From an uncultured Actinomycetes bacterium (GTDB lineage: Bacteria > Actinomycetota > Actinomycetes > S36-B12 > UBA10799): a DNA stretch of 64,000 bases. The stretch is from assembly GCA_946803585.1 (NCBI GenBank), contig CAMPEQ010000011.1:496001-560000 (forward strand), in the 5' to 3' direction. Under the pieces are notes generated by a model that saw nothing but the letters and a program-made list of their open reading frames with translations, was not told where the DNA came from and made no database searches. A program made the position numbers and the translations under genes. The number at the start of each line of letters is the position of its first letter. Positions within the stretch are counted from its first letter, which is position 1. This document shows positions 44,109 to 53,411 of this stretch, in pieces.

Positions 44109-45083
44109 GTGGATGAATCTCAAGGTCATAGGCGCGTGATCGCCGTCGTTGGGTCGACGGGATTCATCGGTCGTGCATGCGTGGATCGACTGCGACTCAA
44201 CACAACGGTTGTTCCGGTGACCGCGCCCCGACTCCGTCCATTCACTACTTCCCTACACGATTTGAGAGGCGCGGTCCTCCCCGATCAGGCTGCGGACTTC
44301 GCTTACGCGCACTTCCAAGGCGTCGATATCGTCATCAATGCGGCTGGTTTGGCTGATGCGACGAGCGGAAACTTTCGCGACCTTGTCGGTGCTAACTCAG
44401 TAACCCCACTCTTCCTCCTCAAAGCGGCACAGATTGCGGGCGTCCGCCGTTTCGTTCACATTAGTTCGGCTGCAGTTCAAGGGACCGGCTACTTGGACGA
44501 GACAGAGCGACTGGAACCTGGCAGTAGCCCGTACGGCATTAGCAAGGCCCTTGGTGAACTCCTGCTGCGCGACGAGGCGACGATTGAGCTCATCCGCTAC
44601 CGGCCGACTTCAGTACACGGGGCCGACAGGCCAGTCACTCGGTCGCTGTCGCAGCTCGCCGCATCCGGCTTGGCTTTCGTTGCAGCACCTGGTGACGACC
44701 CGACTCCACAAACCAGTGTGGCCCGCGTTTCAGCTGTCGTGGAGTTTCTTTCCCGTGAGAGCGTAAAGCCGCCCGGAGCTGTCGCGCACCCTTGGGAAGG
44801 TGTGACAACGAGCCGATTCCTCAGAGAACTCAGTGGCCGTGAGCCCCGTTCACTAAATCGGTCCGCGAGCCGTTTCGCGGTCAAGACGGCCAGATCGCTG
44901 GGGCAACTTGGACCAGCTGCGGGGGGAAATGCACGTAGGCTCGAGATGATGCTGTTCGGTCAGCGACAGACTCCCGGCTGGCTCACACAACACTCTCAAT
45001 CTATCGAGCCAATCGAACCTGGATGGTTAGTGAAGATTCGAGAGGCGCTGCGGGAAGGCACCGTTGGGGGCGGGGACCGATGA
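44109..45083 (+). CDS. NAD-dependent epimerase/dehydratase family protein
   Basis: Extended SDR of 324 residues with the N-terminal VIAVVGSTGFIGRACVDRL (about 10-28) and the catalytic SSPYGISKALGELLL (Tyr-x3-Lys). Probably a UDP-sugar 4-epimerase or 4-ketoreductase in the repeat-unit pathway. The C-terminal part (GGNARRLEMMLFGQRQTPGW) is less conserved. GTG start 11 nt after the sugar transferase; its stop overlaps the next glycosyltransferase start by 4 nt. Confidence 0.88.
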   Translation: MDESQGHRRVIAVVGSTGFIGRACVDRLRLNTTVVPVTAPRLRPFTTSLHDLRGAVLPDQAADFAYAHFQGVDIVINAAGLADATSGNFRDLVGANSVTPLFLLKAAQIAGVRRFVHISSAAVQGTGYLDETERLEPGSSPYGISKALGELLLRDEATIELIRYRPTSVHGADRPVTRSLSQLAASGLAFVAAPGDDPTPQTSVARVSAVVEFLSRESVKPPGAVAHPWEGVTTSRFLRELSGREPRSLNRSASRFAVKTARSLGQLGPAAGGNARRLEMMLFGQRQTPGWLTQHSQSIEPIEPGWLVKIREALREGTVGGGDR

Positions 45084-46336
45084 AGATAGGGATACTCACG
45101 CAGTGGTTCGATCCTGAGCCCGGTCCCGCCAGCATCCCTGGCGTGTTGGCTCGAGGTCTGGCAGCGCGGGGACACGAGGTCCGCGTGCTAACTGGGTACC
45201 CGAACTACCCCCAAGGCCATCTCTATCCCGGATACAAAATGCGATTGGGAGACACCGTAGAAGAGGCCGGAATCACGACTACTCGTGTGCCCTTGTATCC
45301 GAACCATGGCACTTCTGCGAGTGGTCGCGTTGCCAACTACGCTAGCTTCGCCGCCTCCGCCAGCGCATTCGGTCTCCACACCATGCGACACCTTGACGCA
45401 CTTTGGGTCTATAACTCGCCTGCCACCGTCGCTTTACCGATGTGGGTACTCGCGCTTGGAGCGCGGGTACCCACACTTTTGCACAATATGGACATGTGGC
45501 CGGACAGCCTCTTCGCCACCAGTTTCCTTCCGGAACATCGGGGCGGTAGGGCTCTTGGTAAGGCGCTCGAGAAGTGGTGCGCAGGCATGTACGCGAGTGC
45601 CGCTGCCGTTGGATACATAAGTCCTAGCGCGGGAGTCGAACTCGCCAGCCGCGGTGTGGGAAGCGAGAAACTGGAGTATCTACCTCTGTGGGCCGATGAA
45701 GATATCTACTGTCCCGACGAAATCGCTGGCGCCGCTCAGCGCGCGGCGATGGGGATAGCCTCCGATGAAGTCGTCGTGATGTACGCGGGAGCGTTGGGAT
45801 CAGCCCAAGGTGTCGACGTCCTCGCTAGAGCGATCAATTCACTGCCGAGTGAAACGAAAATTCGTTGCCTAGTTGTTGGCAGCGGAACAATGGAGGAGAG
45901 CGTTCGACGATTGGCCTTGGCATCTGGCGGTCGAGTTAGTGTTTTGGGCTCTCGGCCACCGAGTGAAATGCACGCACTCGTCAACGCTGCGGATATTCAG
46001 TACATAGGGTTGGCGCCGAACCCTATGACTGAGTACACAATGCCCAGTAAGGTGCAATCCATCATGGCGAGTGGAAAGCCGTTGTTGGTATCTGCAGTTG
46101 GCGATATCCGATCCGTTGCGCGAGCCTCTGGCGGTGCGCTACTCGCTGAGGCCGCGGGAGATGCCGCTCTTTCTCGGCAACTCGAAGCCGCCGTTGAGCT
46201 GGGTCGGGGTGGGCTACGAAGCCTCGGAACCGCAAACCACGACTATTACCTAGAGAACTTTTCTCAGGGCTCGGGCGTCTCAAGCGTTCTCAAGGTTCTC
46301 GAAACAATTTCTGCTAGGAAGCACTCCGCTCGCTAA
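45080..46336 (+). CDS. Glycosyltransferase, GT4/WbuB-like
   Basis: Cytoplasmic GT-B glycosyltransferase of 418 residues. N-terminal MKIGILTQWFDPEPGPASIP and PNYPQGHLYPGYKMRLGD are typical of WbuB (FucNAc transferase)-like enzymes. The C-terminal donor domain has VVMYAGALGSAQGVDVLARA and YTMPSKVQSIMASGKPLLVS. If WbuB-like, it could transfer the L-FucNAc made by the capEFG genes at the other end of the locus. The start is the ATG overlapping the epimerase stop. Its stop overlaps that of the next, convergent gene. Confidence 0.9.
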   Translation: MKIGILTQWFDPEPGPASIPGVLARGLAARGHEVRVLTGYPNYPQGHLYPGYKMRLGDTVEEAGITTTRVPLYPNHGTSASGRVANYASFAASASAFGLHTMRHLDALWVYNSPATVALPMWVLALGARVPTLLHNMDMWPDSLFATSFLPEHRGGRALGKALEKWCAGMYASAAAVGYISPSAGVELASRGVGSEKLEYLPLWADEDIYCPDEIAGAAQRAAMGIASDEVVVMYAGALGSAQGVDVLARAINSLPSETKIRCLVVGSGTMEESVRRLALASGGRVSVLGSRPPSEMHALVNAADIQYIGLAPNPMTEYTMPSKVQSIMASGKPLLVSAVGDIRSVARASGGALLAEAAGDAALSRQLEAAVELGRGGLRSLGTANHDYYLENFSQGSGVSSVLKVLETISARKHSAR

Positions 46337-47481
46337 TCGCCAGCAACTCCGCACATTGCCAATAGAGCACGTGCGCGCACTGCACTTGACGATTGATGGG
46401 CAACCAACTCCTCGCGGGCCAGTCCTCTTCTCTCCTCGTCAGCATCTGAGGGCGCAAGGAAGTACTCGGCGATAACTCTAGCTATATCCGAGGGATCGAG
46501 CGGATCGAAGTAAGACGCGTAATCGCCGACTGTTTCTCGAATAACGGGAAGATCGGATGCGAACAGGGGTGTCCCGAGCACCATTGCTTCAATCGGTGTC
46601 GCCGAAAAACACTCGAGCAACGTGGGAAACACAACCCCGTCAAGCCGCGAAGTAAAGTCCGCAGACTGCGCGAGCGTGAGCGGGCCAACATTGATCACGC
46701 TTTCCTTGAGTCCGTCGTTGGCGCATGCCCATGCATCTTCGGGGATGGTCAAGAGAATCTCTACCTCCAGTCCGTGCTGCTCGACAAGAAGTTGCTTTGC
46801 GACGGGTAGAACTTCAAGATTCTTGTGCGCGTAGTTACTAGAGACCACACCAAGCCGAACCTTCGTGGAAGGTAGCGGCATCGCGACTTCTTCCCAACGG
46901 TTCTGGTCAAGAAAAATGCTGTCTACTGTGTTGCTAACGACTGCGATCCGCTTCCGCCCTAGAAACCGTCGCTCTCGCAGTGCCACACGAACCTGTTCTT
47001 GCTCAACGACTAGCTCACCTGCGAGTAAGAAAATGGCTGCCTGCACCCGGTACTTCTGACGGGTAAGCCAGCGCTTCCGAGGGGACAGACGAGAGAACGC
47101 CGAGTTGTCGGGAAACGCGATCCAAGGCTGGGCAAATCCCATCACACTTCGTCTTGCAGCAGCGACCGCATAAACGGGGCCAAAGACATTGAGTACTCTC
47201 GTAAACTGGCTGTAGGAGATTGGCGGCCGAGAGAATAGGGTCCGCAACCCATAGGTGTCGAACACGAAGTAGGCTGAGAACGTACCTAGGTCGGTACCCA
47301 TCGATTCGAGGTTCGCGTGCACCTCACTAGAAGCAAAGACAACAATGCGTCCGGATTTGCTCGTCAGCCTACTTGCCTCGTCAATAACTGATGAAGCAAC
47401 TGCGACTCCCCCGCCGCCGTGGAGGTTCGAGGCGTTCACCAAGACTGTCCCCTGCTCTTGGCATTGGGACCTCGGACGCAC
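46333..47481 (-). CDS. Glycosyltransferase family 4-like
   Basis: GT-B enzyme of 382 residues with an N-terminal glycine-rich loop (NASNLHGGGGVAVASSVID, about 16-34) and a C-terminal donor-binding domain (RLGVVSSNYAHKNLEVLPVA; DGVVFPTLLECFSATPIEAM, with the Glu of the EX7E motif). Acceptor and donor unknown. The GTG start has AAGGGAG 6 nt upstream. It is the last gene of the minus-strand block and ends on the same bases as the opposing glycosyltransferase, with no room for a terminator. Confidence 0.88.
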   Translation of the reverse strand: MRPRSQCQEQGTVLVNASNLHGGGGVAVASSVIDEASRLTSKSGRIVVFASSEVHANLESMGTDLGTFSAYFVFDTYGLRTLFSRPPISYSQFTRVLNVFGPVYAVAAARRSVMGFAQPWIAFPDNSAFSRLSPRKRWLTRQKYRVQAAIFLLAGELVVEQEQVRVALRERRFLGRKRIAVVSNTVDSIFLDQNRWEEVAMPLPSTKVRLGVVSSNYAHKNLEVLPVAKQLLVEQHGLEVEILLTIPEDAWACANDGLKESVINVGPLTLAQSADFTSRLDGVVFPTLLECFSATPIEAMVLGTPLFASDLPVIRETVGDYASYFDPLDPSDIARVIAEYFLAPSDADEERRGLAREELVAHQSSSAVRARALLAMCGVAGD

Positions 47482-47641
47482 TGAAAACTCCCTTCTGGAC
47501 CTTTTAGCGTGCGAACAAGAATAGCCGGCCGCGACGATGCTGCACCAGTAGCCCGCCCTACATATCCGTGAATAGTCAACCTGCTCGAAATCCCTTTACT
47601 CAATCAACAACTGGTTCAGGTGTGTCACCAGTTTGCTAGCT

Positions 47642-47720
47642 CTCAGGACTGGGCTACCGCCGTGTCAACGCTGACTTGAACCCGCCCCGGCGTTGACATG
47701 ACCCATCCGGTAGCCCTGAG
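47642..47720. repeat. Nested inverted repeat, IS-end-like
   Basis: Three sets of arms: CTCAGG/CCTGAG (47642-47647, 47715-47720), GGGCTACCG/CGGTAGCCC (47651-47659, 47708-47716), and TGTCAACGC/GCGTTGACA (47663-47671, 47690-47698). The inner left arm with its neighbours, GCCGTGTCAACGCTGACT, resembles the outward-reading end of the IS21 element here (GCCGTGTCAATGCTGACT, including one flanking base pair region). It could be a terminator hit by an IS whose body was lost. Confidence 0.45.
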
Positions 47721-47760
47721 TACGTCTATCCCACCTGAGCCCTTTGTGGCACGCAGGTAC

Positions 47761-47919
47761 TCATCCAAGAGCTTTGCTGCGCGCCTTCACGACGTCGAGC
47801 GCGACTTCCAATTCTCGTGTCGCTCGTGCGCGGAATCCACTGGACAGGTCGACCAAGAACAAGCCAAGAGGAAGGGAGCGAGGTTCGCCCAAGCGTAGGA
47901 CAAAAGCGGTCTCTTGTGC
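47761..47919 (-). pseudogene. Possible decayed gene fragment
   Basis: A minus-strand frame of about 52 codons without a good start reads QETAFVLRLGEPRSLPLG and ends RELEVALDVVKARSKALG followed by TGA at 47761-47763. Its composition looks coding. I do not recognise the family. It might be the 3' end of a deleted gene. Confidence 0.25.
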
Positions 47920-47922
47920 CCT

Positions 47923-48798
47923 TCACAAAGCCCGATGACGCACGAGTTGTTCTCCGCGGGTGGTCCGGACACCGGCAGGTGACAGTGCGAAAATATCGCG
48001 CTTACTCGGACCCAAATCATCACAGGCGAGCAGGTTCCCGTCTTCGTCAGGGCGAAAGAACAGGTACCCGTTTGCGTCAAGGATCTCAACGCATCGGTCT
48101 CTGCCTTCTCCAAGCGTGCCCTCGGAAAGCGAGTTCCACTCGAGTTGAATCACGTCGACGTGTTGTGATTTCAGGAGTGAAGCCGCTCCCTCAAGGACGA
48201 GCCGCTCAAACCCCTCCACGTCTATCTTGAGCCCGCGAATCCTCTGGCCTCGAAACTCCGAATCGAGTGTGAGTAAGTCAACCGACTCGACAGAGCAATC
48301 TCCGGCCACAGCGATTCTGTTTTCGGCTCCTCGGTCAACCGTGAACGGTACGCTACCTTTTTCAGCACCAAGAGCAGCCCTCCTGCAGGAAACGTCTGCT
48401 CTATTGATCAAGCAGTTCACTTCCAACGATCTAAACACGAGAGCTTCCGGTTCGTACGCGAAGACAGTTGCGCCGCACGCTGCTGCCCAGAGACTGTAGA
48501 CGCCACCGTTCGCACCGACATCGACGAAGATGTCCTTCCCCCGAAGCACCCTCTTCCAAGCGAGCATTTCGTGGCGGTCGGGCGGCCAAGCGTAAGCACA
48601 ACGCATCAGGCTGGTCTCACCAGATCGGATACGGAAACGAATTCCATCTCGTTCTATCTCGGTTACCCCTGAACCCGAGGTAACCAAAGCGATTCGAGTT
48701 CGGGCAGCGCGCGTCAATGCTGTTCCTACCATTCCCCTATTAGATGGGTGGCTAGAAATAAAGCCGACAACGCCTTTCGCATGCTGCAAGACCGCCAA
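47923..48798 (-). CDS. FkbM-family methyltransferase
   Basis: SAM-dependent O-methyltransferase of 291 residues. Motif I lies in DIFVDVGANGGVYSLWAAAC (about 89-108) and the FkbM block is SVDLLTLDSEFRGQRIRGLK followed by IDVEGFERLVLEGA. Such enzymes methylate sugar hydroxyls of polysaccharides. TTG start with GAGAGGG 7 nt upstream. The start is 18 nt after the wecB-like gene, so it is cotranscribed with it. Confidence 0.9.
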   Translation of the reverse strand: MAVLQHAKGVVGFISSHPSNRGMVGTALTRAARTRIALVTSGSGVTEIERDGIRFRIRSGETSLMRCAYAWPPDRHEMLAWKRVLRGKDIFVDVGANGGVYSLWAAACGATVFAYEPEALVFRSLEVNCLINRADVSCRRAALGAEKGSVPFTVDRGAENRIAVAGDCSVESVDLLTLDSEFRGQRIRGLKIDVEGFERLVLEGAASLLKSQHVDVIQLEWNSLSEGTLGEGRDRCVEILDANGYLFFRPDEDGNLLACDDLGPSKRDIFALSPAGVRTTRGEQLVRHRAL

Positions 48799-48816
48799 TT
48801 TGTTGCCCTCTCTAGA

Positions 48817-49935
48817 TCACCCGTTGTTGCTTTCTGTCGCGCTGAGCTCAGCGGGAACGCCTACTAAGTTCTGAAGGACGTTTGCCGCGCGAAGTCCAGC
48901 ATTCCCGTCCCAAAGGGGCGGAATGGCGTACGGACCCAAACCGTTCGCAAGTGTCGCCGACACTGTACTCACCACTGACTCAAGACTTACCAACGAATTG
49001 GTGCCCACACTCACAGTGACGGGCCGTTCAGTTGTCGTGCGAAGAGTGAAGCAAGGCACACCCAAGACGGTCGTCTCCTCTTGAACTCCACCAGAATCAG
49101 TGACGACGCCTAGGGAGGACTCAACTAGACCCATAAACTCTAGGTACGGCAAGGGGTTGGTCAGTGTGAGATTCGGAATACTGGCAAGACCCGCCGATTC
49201 CAGGTTCCTCCTACCGCGAGGATGCACTGGGAACACGAGATGAGTTTCCTCCGCCAACTCTGCCAGCACACGCACGACCCTTGAAGCCGACCGTGCGCTA
49301 TCGACATTAACCGGACGATGAATCGTCACGACAAGATACCCGGCGTGACGATTCTCAATCATACTCGGAAGGCTGCTATCGAATCTGGGCCGGAGTCGGA
49401 GCAGAGAGTCAATCATCGTATTTCCAACCATCGCTATCGATTCAATGCCATGTCCTTCTCTGATCAGATTCTCGGTAGCGTCATTGCTTGTGGTAAGAAG
49501 TGATGCGGCGAGCGCGTCGGTCACAATTCTATTGACTTCCTCCGGCATCGCCCGATCTCCGGACCTCAAGCCCGCCTCAACATGCGCGATTGGAAACTGC
49601 AGCTTCGAGGCAACTAGCGTTGCAGCGAGGGTGGAGTTTACATCCCCGTACACGACTACGGCTTTCGGTGGATGGGCGAGCATCTCCTCCTCCAGCGCAA
49701 CCAGTAGGGCTGCCGTCTGCGCCGCGTGACTCCCAGAACCAATATTCAAGTTTGCATCAGGGTGTCGAATGCCCAAGTCACGAAAGAATGACTCTGAGAG
49801 CGAATCATCGTAATGCTGGCCCGTATGAACGAGGCGCTGTGTCGCACCCCGAACCGCGAGCGCCGAAAGAACTGGTGCTGCCTTTGGGAAATTTGGTCTC
49901 GCGCCCACAACATGTAGGAAATCGAGACGACTCAT
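48817..49935 (-). CDS. wecB: UDP-N-acetylglucosamine 2-epimerase (non-hydrolysing)
   Basis: Interconverts UDP-GlcNAc and UDP-ManNAc. The 372 residues show VVGARPNFPKAAPVLSAL (about 9-26), HVEAGLRSGDRAMPEEVNRI (about 137-156) and TDSGGVQEETTVLGVPCFTL (about 276-295), all typical. It differs from the second 2-epimerase at 60.8 kb, which belongs to FucNAc synthesis, so this one probably supplies ManNAc or a derivative. No UDP-ManNAc dehydrogenase (WecC) gene is seen in the locus. Confidence 0.92.
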   Translation of the reverse strand: MSRLDFLHVVGARPNFPKAAPVLSALAVRGATQRLVHTGQHYDDSLSESFFRDLGIRHPDANLNIGSGSHAAQTAALLVALEEEMLAHPPKAVVVYGDVNSTLAATLVASKLQFPIAHVEAGLRSGDRAMPEEVNRIVTDALAASLLTTSNDATENLIREGHGIESIAMVGNTMIDSLLRLRPRFDSSLPSMIENRHAGYLVVTIHRPVNVDSARSASRVVRVLAELAEETHLVFPVHPRGRRNLESAGLASIPNLTLTNPLPYLEFMGLVESSLGVVTDSGGVQEETTVLGVPCFTLRTTTERPVTVSVGTNSLVSLESVVSTVSATLANGLGPYAIPPLWDGNAGLRAANVLQNLVGVPAELSATESNNG

Positions 49936-49962
49936 CCCACCAACCTAGTACACGGTTTGATC

Positions 49963-51192
49963 TCAAACATCGTGGTCATTGCCGTTTTCCTGCATCCCTT
50001 CCGTTCTGACTACCGCAGCGCGCATCGCTGCCTCTAGAGTGTGGGCGACTTGGTCGTAGGAGTACGACTCGGTAACAGCTTCCCATGCCCTTCTCCCAAT
50101 CACTTCTCGTTCTCGCGGGTTGGAGACGATCCACTCGAGCAGTTCGTGAAGATCCTCAGAATCGCCCTCACGAAAATTCAGTCCTATGCCCGCATTCGCG
50201 CGCCACCTCGAGTTAGGGAGGTCGTTCATGACGACTACGCGCTCACACGCCGCTGCCTCAAGGCTTGACAAGGACGTGCCTCCTGGGTAAACCAAAACGT
50301 CGGCAAGCGAGTAGTACCTATAGAGATCGGCAAATGCCACCATCGGGACGAATCGCGCCCGCTCTGTCACCCTGAGCTTGGCTAGTTCGCTACGCAGTGC
50401 ATCCATATCCGTAGTGCTGCCACCTCCAACAAGGACCAGCCAGCAGTCGGGGTGCTTCGACAAGGTTCTCGCCGCCGCCTTCGCTAGAGTGATGGGGTCC
50501 TTGTCTGGTGTGAGCTTCCCGGTCTGCATCAGCACGACAGCGGATTCAGGTATCCCCAGGTCCGCTCTGAACTCCGAGCGAGCTGACGCGCTGAAGCTAA
50601 ACACATTGGTATCCACGCCAAGAGGCAACAGGTCAACCTTGGACTCAGGCGCCCCAAGCGCGTCGATCAAGAAGCGTGAGCAATCTTCGGCCACACCATA
50701 GAAACCGTCCATCCTAGGAGCCAGGAACTGCTTCATTGTCAGTCTCATTAGTCGGTAGGTCCAGGCACCGCGAAGGGACCGATCTTGGACTGAAAACTCC
50801 ATGTGATTGTCGGCAAAGATGGGGACATTCAAGTGGCTACAAGCTCTCGCTGCGATCAACGTGGTCGGCGACATGCTGCCGTGAACCAGCACTGCATCCG
50901 GCGATAGCTCTCGCAACTGCCTGGTCAAACCTGACATGACGATCCGGCTACGGTACTCAAATCTAACCGGCAATTCATGGACGTAGACGCCGGCAACGGC
51001 GCCCAACTGCTTCCTTCGGCTCCGAGGACCAAGGATCGGTTCAAGGGCAGCCGAATAGTTCTTGTGCGGCGGGTTGAGATTACTCGTAATTACATGCACC
51101 TCGTGCCCGTGCAAGTGATTCCATTTGGCAAGTTGAAGCTCCTGGTAGCCAAGCCTGTCTGTTACAAAGTCCGCTACGTGGACTATGCGCAT
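49963..51192 (-). CDS. Glycosyltransferase family 4
   Basis: GT-B glycosyltransferase of 409 residues: N-terminal MRIVHVADFVTDRLGYQELQ and LAKWNHLHGHEVHVITSN; donor-binding half with VVLMQTGKLTPDKDPITLAK and ADVLVYPGGTSLSSLEAAAC (EX7E Glu present). TAGGGT (near 51205) lies 7 nt before ATG without a strong ribosome binding site, so it may have its own leaderless promoter. Linkage unknown. Confidence 0.9.
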   Translation of the reverse strand: MRIVHVADFVTDRLGYQELQLAKWNHLHGHEVHVITSNLNPPHKNYSAALEPILGPRSRRKQLGAVAGVYVHELPVRFEYRSRIVMSGLTRQLRELSPDAVLVHGSMSPTTLIAARACSHLNVPIFADNHMEFSVQDRSLRGAWTYRLMRLTMKQFLAPRMDGFYGVAEDCSRFLIDALGAPESKVDLLPLGVDTNVFSFSASARSEFRADLGIPESAVVLMQTGKLTPDKDPITLAKAAARTLSKHPDCWLVLVGGGSTTDMDALRSELAKLRVTERARFVPMVAFADLYRYYSLADVLVYPGGTSLSSLEAAACERVVVMNDLPNSRWRANAGIGLNFREGDSEDLHELLEWIVSNPREREVIGRRAWEAVTESYSYDQVAHTLEAAMRAAVVRTEGMQENGNDHDV

Positions 51193-51263
51193 CCTGCGTA
51201 CCCTATTCCTTGGTCAGTTCCCTGAAGGTTCACTAAATGATTCCTCACATCGAGAATAGATCG

Positions 51264-52541
51264 TCAATCAACCGCGGCTCGACGGTTGGTTGACCTCACA
51301 GCTTGCCATACGGCGCCGAGGTACCCGAAGTAGGTTAGTGCAAGACCGAACGCAATCGCTGAGAGCGTCCAAGTCGGGGACGCGCCTGACGAGTAGGCCA
51401 ACCAGCCCAACAGGAGTGTTAGGGCAACGCGACAAGTATCGATTGTCAACATCGCTCCGCTTCGCTCAGTCACGACAAGCACCTGAGCCAACGGAGAAGC
51501 GATCAACGAAATCCCCGCGACTAGGCCAAGGAGCTGAGCCGCCTGACCTGCGGCAACCCATTGGTTTCCCAAGAAGAATCCTGCTATCCGGGGACCGAAG
51601 AGCGCTGGAACGAAGGCCAGCAAAGCGGCAATCGGTAGCAGCCTGGCGATAGCCTTCTTGATCAATCGTGTGTTAAGAACCCCAGTCGTTCGCCAGGTCT
51701 CCGCCAACTCCCCAAGGAGCACTTGAGCCACTGCCACACCTATGAGTGCCGCTGGGACCGTCAGCACGCGGTAGGCGACTCCCACGTATCCCGCCACCGA
51801 CGCGCCGAACCATAATCCCATCAATAGAATCGGTAACTGTCCTCCTAACGCGTTTAATACGCCAGCGATCGTGAACCTGCCCGCAAATCCCCGAAACCTA
51901 TGCCATACCCGGCTCGTTGGTATCGACGGGACAGAGCCCAAGGACCGCCTAACCAGCCTTAGCATCCCAAGAATGGCAACTAACCGAGAGACCAGGAACC
52001 CTCCTACAAGCCCGCCTGACGTCGAAGAAAAGACTCCGAACGTAACCTGAGCGGCCACCAAGGCGCCGCCGCTCACGAGATTCCGCTCAGCGACACTGCG
52101 GTAGCGCCTCTGGTGGATGAGTGCCTGCGAGAGCACCATGAAAACACCAGTCAGTAGGACCATGAGCGGCAGTGAGTAAATCCAGGGGCTGAGATCTAGA
52201 CTAGACAGCGTATCGACACGCTGCCCCAGCAATGCAACGATCACGAGGAGGGCCACGCTAGAGGCCAATGTCGTCAACAACCCCAACCTAACTAGGGCCT
52301 TGACTTCGCTGAGTGAGTGCACCAGAGGGATGGCCAGTTCAAGCCGGACGGTTGCAATCATCACCAACACAAGAGTCAGACTGAATAAGTAGTTGTAGAC
52401 CCCGAAAGCTTCGGGCGAGTACATCCGCGTAAGCAGTGGCAGGGCAAGGAGAGCCAAAGCCTGCGCAATCGCGGTCGCTCCTGCAATTTCGGTAATCGCT
52501 CGCGAACGTCGTCCTAGGCGGAGATGGCGTGCTGCGCTCAC
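51264..52541 (-). CDS. Oligosaccharide-lipid flippase (Wzx-like)
   Basis: Polytopic MATE/MOP-superfamily protein of 425 residues with about 12 to 14 hydrophobic segments (for example IAQALALLALPLLTRMYSPE, about 25-44, followed by AFGVYNYLFSLTLVLVMI). It is expected to move the undecaprenyl-linked repeat unit across the membrane for Wzy. GTG start. It is the only flippase in the locus, which supports a single Wzx/Wzy pathway. Confidence 0.9.
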   Translation of the reverse strand: MSAARHLRLGRRSRAITEIAGATAIAQALALLALPLLTRMYSPEAFGVYNYLFSLTLVLVMIATVRLELAIPLVHSLSEVKALVRLGLLTTLASSVALLVIVALLGQRVDTLSSLDLSPWIYSLPLMVLLTGVFMVLSQALIHQRRYRSVAERNLVSGGALVAAQVTFGVFSSTSGGLVGGFLVSRLVAILGMLRLVRRSLGSVPSIPTSRVWHRFRGFAGRFTIAGVLNALGGQLPILLMGLWFGASVAGYVGVAYRVLTVPAALIGVAVAQVLLGELAETWRTTGVLNTRLIKKAIARLLPIAALLAFVPALFGPRIAGFFLGNQWVAAGQAAQLLGLVAGISLIASPLAQVLVVTERSGAMLTIDTCRVALTLLLGWLAYSSGASPTWTLSAIAFGLALTYFGYLGAVWQAVRSTNRRAAVD

Positions 52542-52573
52542 ACGGATCCAAACAAGCGGTTAGTGCGGGTGCC

Positions 52574-52604
52574 TGCTTGCAACCCCGCTACGGGGTTGCA
52601 AGCA
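52574..52604. terminator. Perfect 14-bp hairpin between methyltransferase and flippase genes
   Basis: TGCTTGCAACCCCG (52574-52587) and CGGGGTTGCAAGCA (52591-52604) pair perfectly across a CTA loop. On the minus strand it follows the methyltransferase gene; no long U-run is present. Confidence 0.7.
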
Positions 52605-52664
52605 TCGACGATTAATGCAGGCACTGTGTGACGGGGGTGTCTCCGGCATGAATCCGTTGCCCGG

Positions 52665-53411
52665 CTATCGGGGTTTCGTGAATACAGTCGTACATCCGAA
52701 GTGTGCGGTGCAGGGTAGCGGACCGAAGTAGCGCACGGGTATCCAGCCTGATCCTTCCAAGTGCTCCGCCGCTCTGCGGTACTCGATCCGTTCCGAGTTG
52801 TCCAGCACAATAGAGCCACCTGGCTTCACTCGATTGGCGGCATGGTGCACACAAGCATTCCGCGACCTACCGTCGACTACAACTAGGTCTAGGGATTCAG
52901 GTTCGAAACTCTCGATCGAGCGAACGTATCGTTCAAAACTTCGAAGGGCAAACTCCGGACTGGACGAGCGGAACTCCTTGGGATGCGCTAGTCCCCGCTC
53001 CTCCGCGGGTACATGCAATACCCGCCAGTTTGCGTCAGGTAGTTCCGCGCGCAACTTGTCCTCAACCAGCCGCTGCCATGACTCGTCATGCTCGACCGAT
53101 ACACCCGATGCGCCCAGTCGGGACATGAAGATCGTCGATCCACCCGAACCGTACTCGAAAACGCGCGAACCGGGACCGATCTGACGCGCGAGGTAGTCAA
53201 TCGCTCCGTAGGTGATCCACGGGAGCCCCTGCTGCATTGGAGTAGTTTGGGGCGCAACAGAATCGGCCCATTTCGCGTAGCTTCGAAGAACCCATTCCGA
53301 TTCAGTCGGCTTCGCACGCAGCGCCGTGAACACCCGGACTGACTCAATCGCGTAATTGCCCAAACGAGCTGTCATTGAACCGCTCAACATCGAAAGTCTC
53401 GATTGCCGCAT
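52665..53411 (-). CDS. SAM-dependent methyltransferase-like protein
   Basis: Protein of 248 residues with a Rossmann SAM loop SRVFEYGSGGSTIFMSRLGA (about 91-110), acidic SVEHDESW after it, and LDLVVVDGRSRNACVHHAAN (about 183-202). Probably a class I methyltransferase acting on the sugar chain or a precursor. The ATG at 53411 has ACGGAG 8 nt upstream. It is divergent from the Wzy-like gene, whose real start (53501) leaves about 90 nt for a shared promoter region. Confidence 0.82.
   Translation of the reverse strand: MRQSRLSMLSGSMTARLGNYAIESVRVFTALRAKPTESEWVLRSYAKWADSVAPQTTPMQQGLPWITYGAIDYLARQIGPGSRVFEYGSGGSTIFMSRLGASGVSVEHDESWQRLVEDKLRAELPDANWRVLHVPAEERGLAHPKEFRSSSPEFALRSFERYVRSIESFEPESLDLVVVDGRSRNACVHHAANRVKPGGSIVLDNSERIEYRRAAEHLEGSGWIPVRYFGPLPCTAHFGCTTVFTKPR

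Larger units (their letters stand above)
47482..47922. other. Intergenic scar region in the polysaccharide locus
   Basis: 441 nt without an intact gene between two minus-strand genes. It contains a nested inverted repeat at 47642-47720, an open frame without a good start on the minus strand (47761-47919), and the promoter of the glycosyltransferase. The mixture suggests insertion-sequence scars or a lost gene. Confidence 0.5.
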
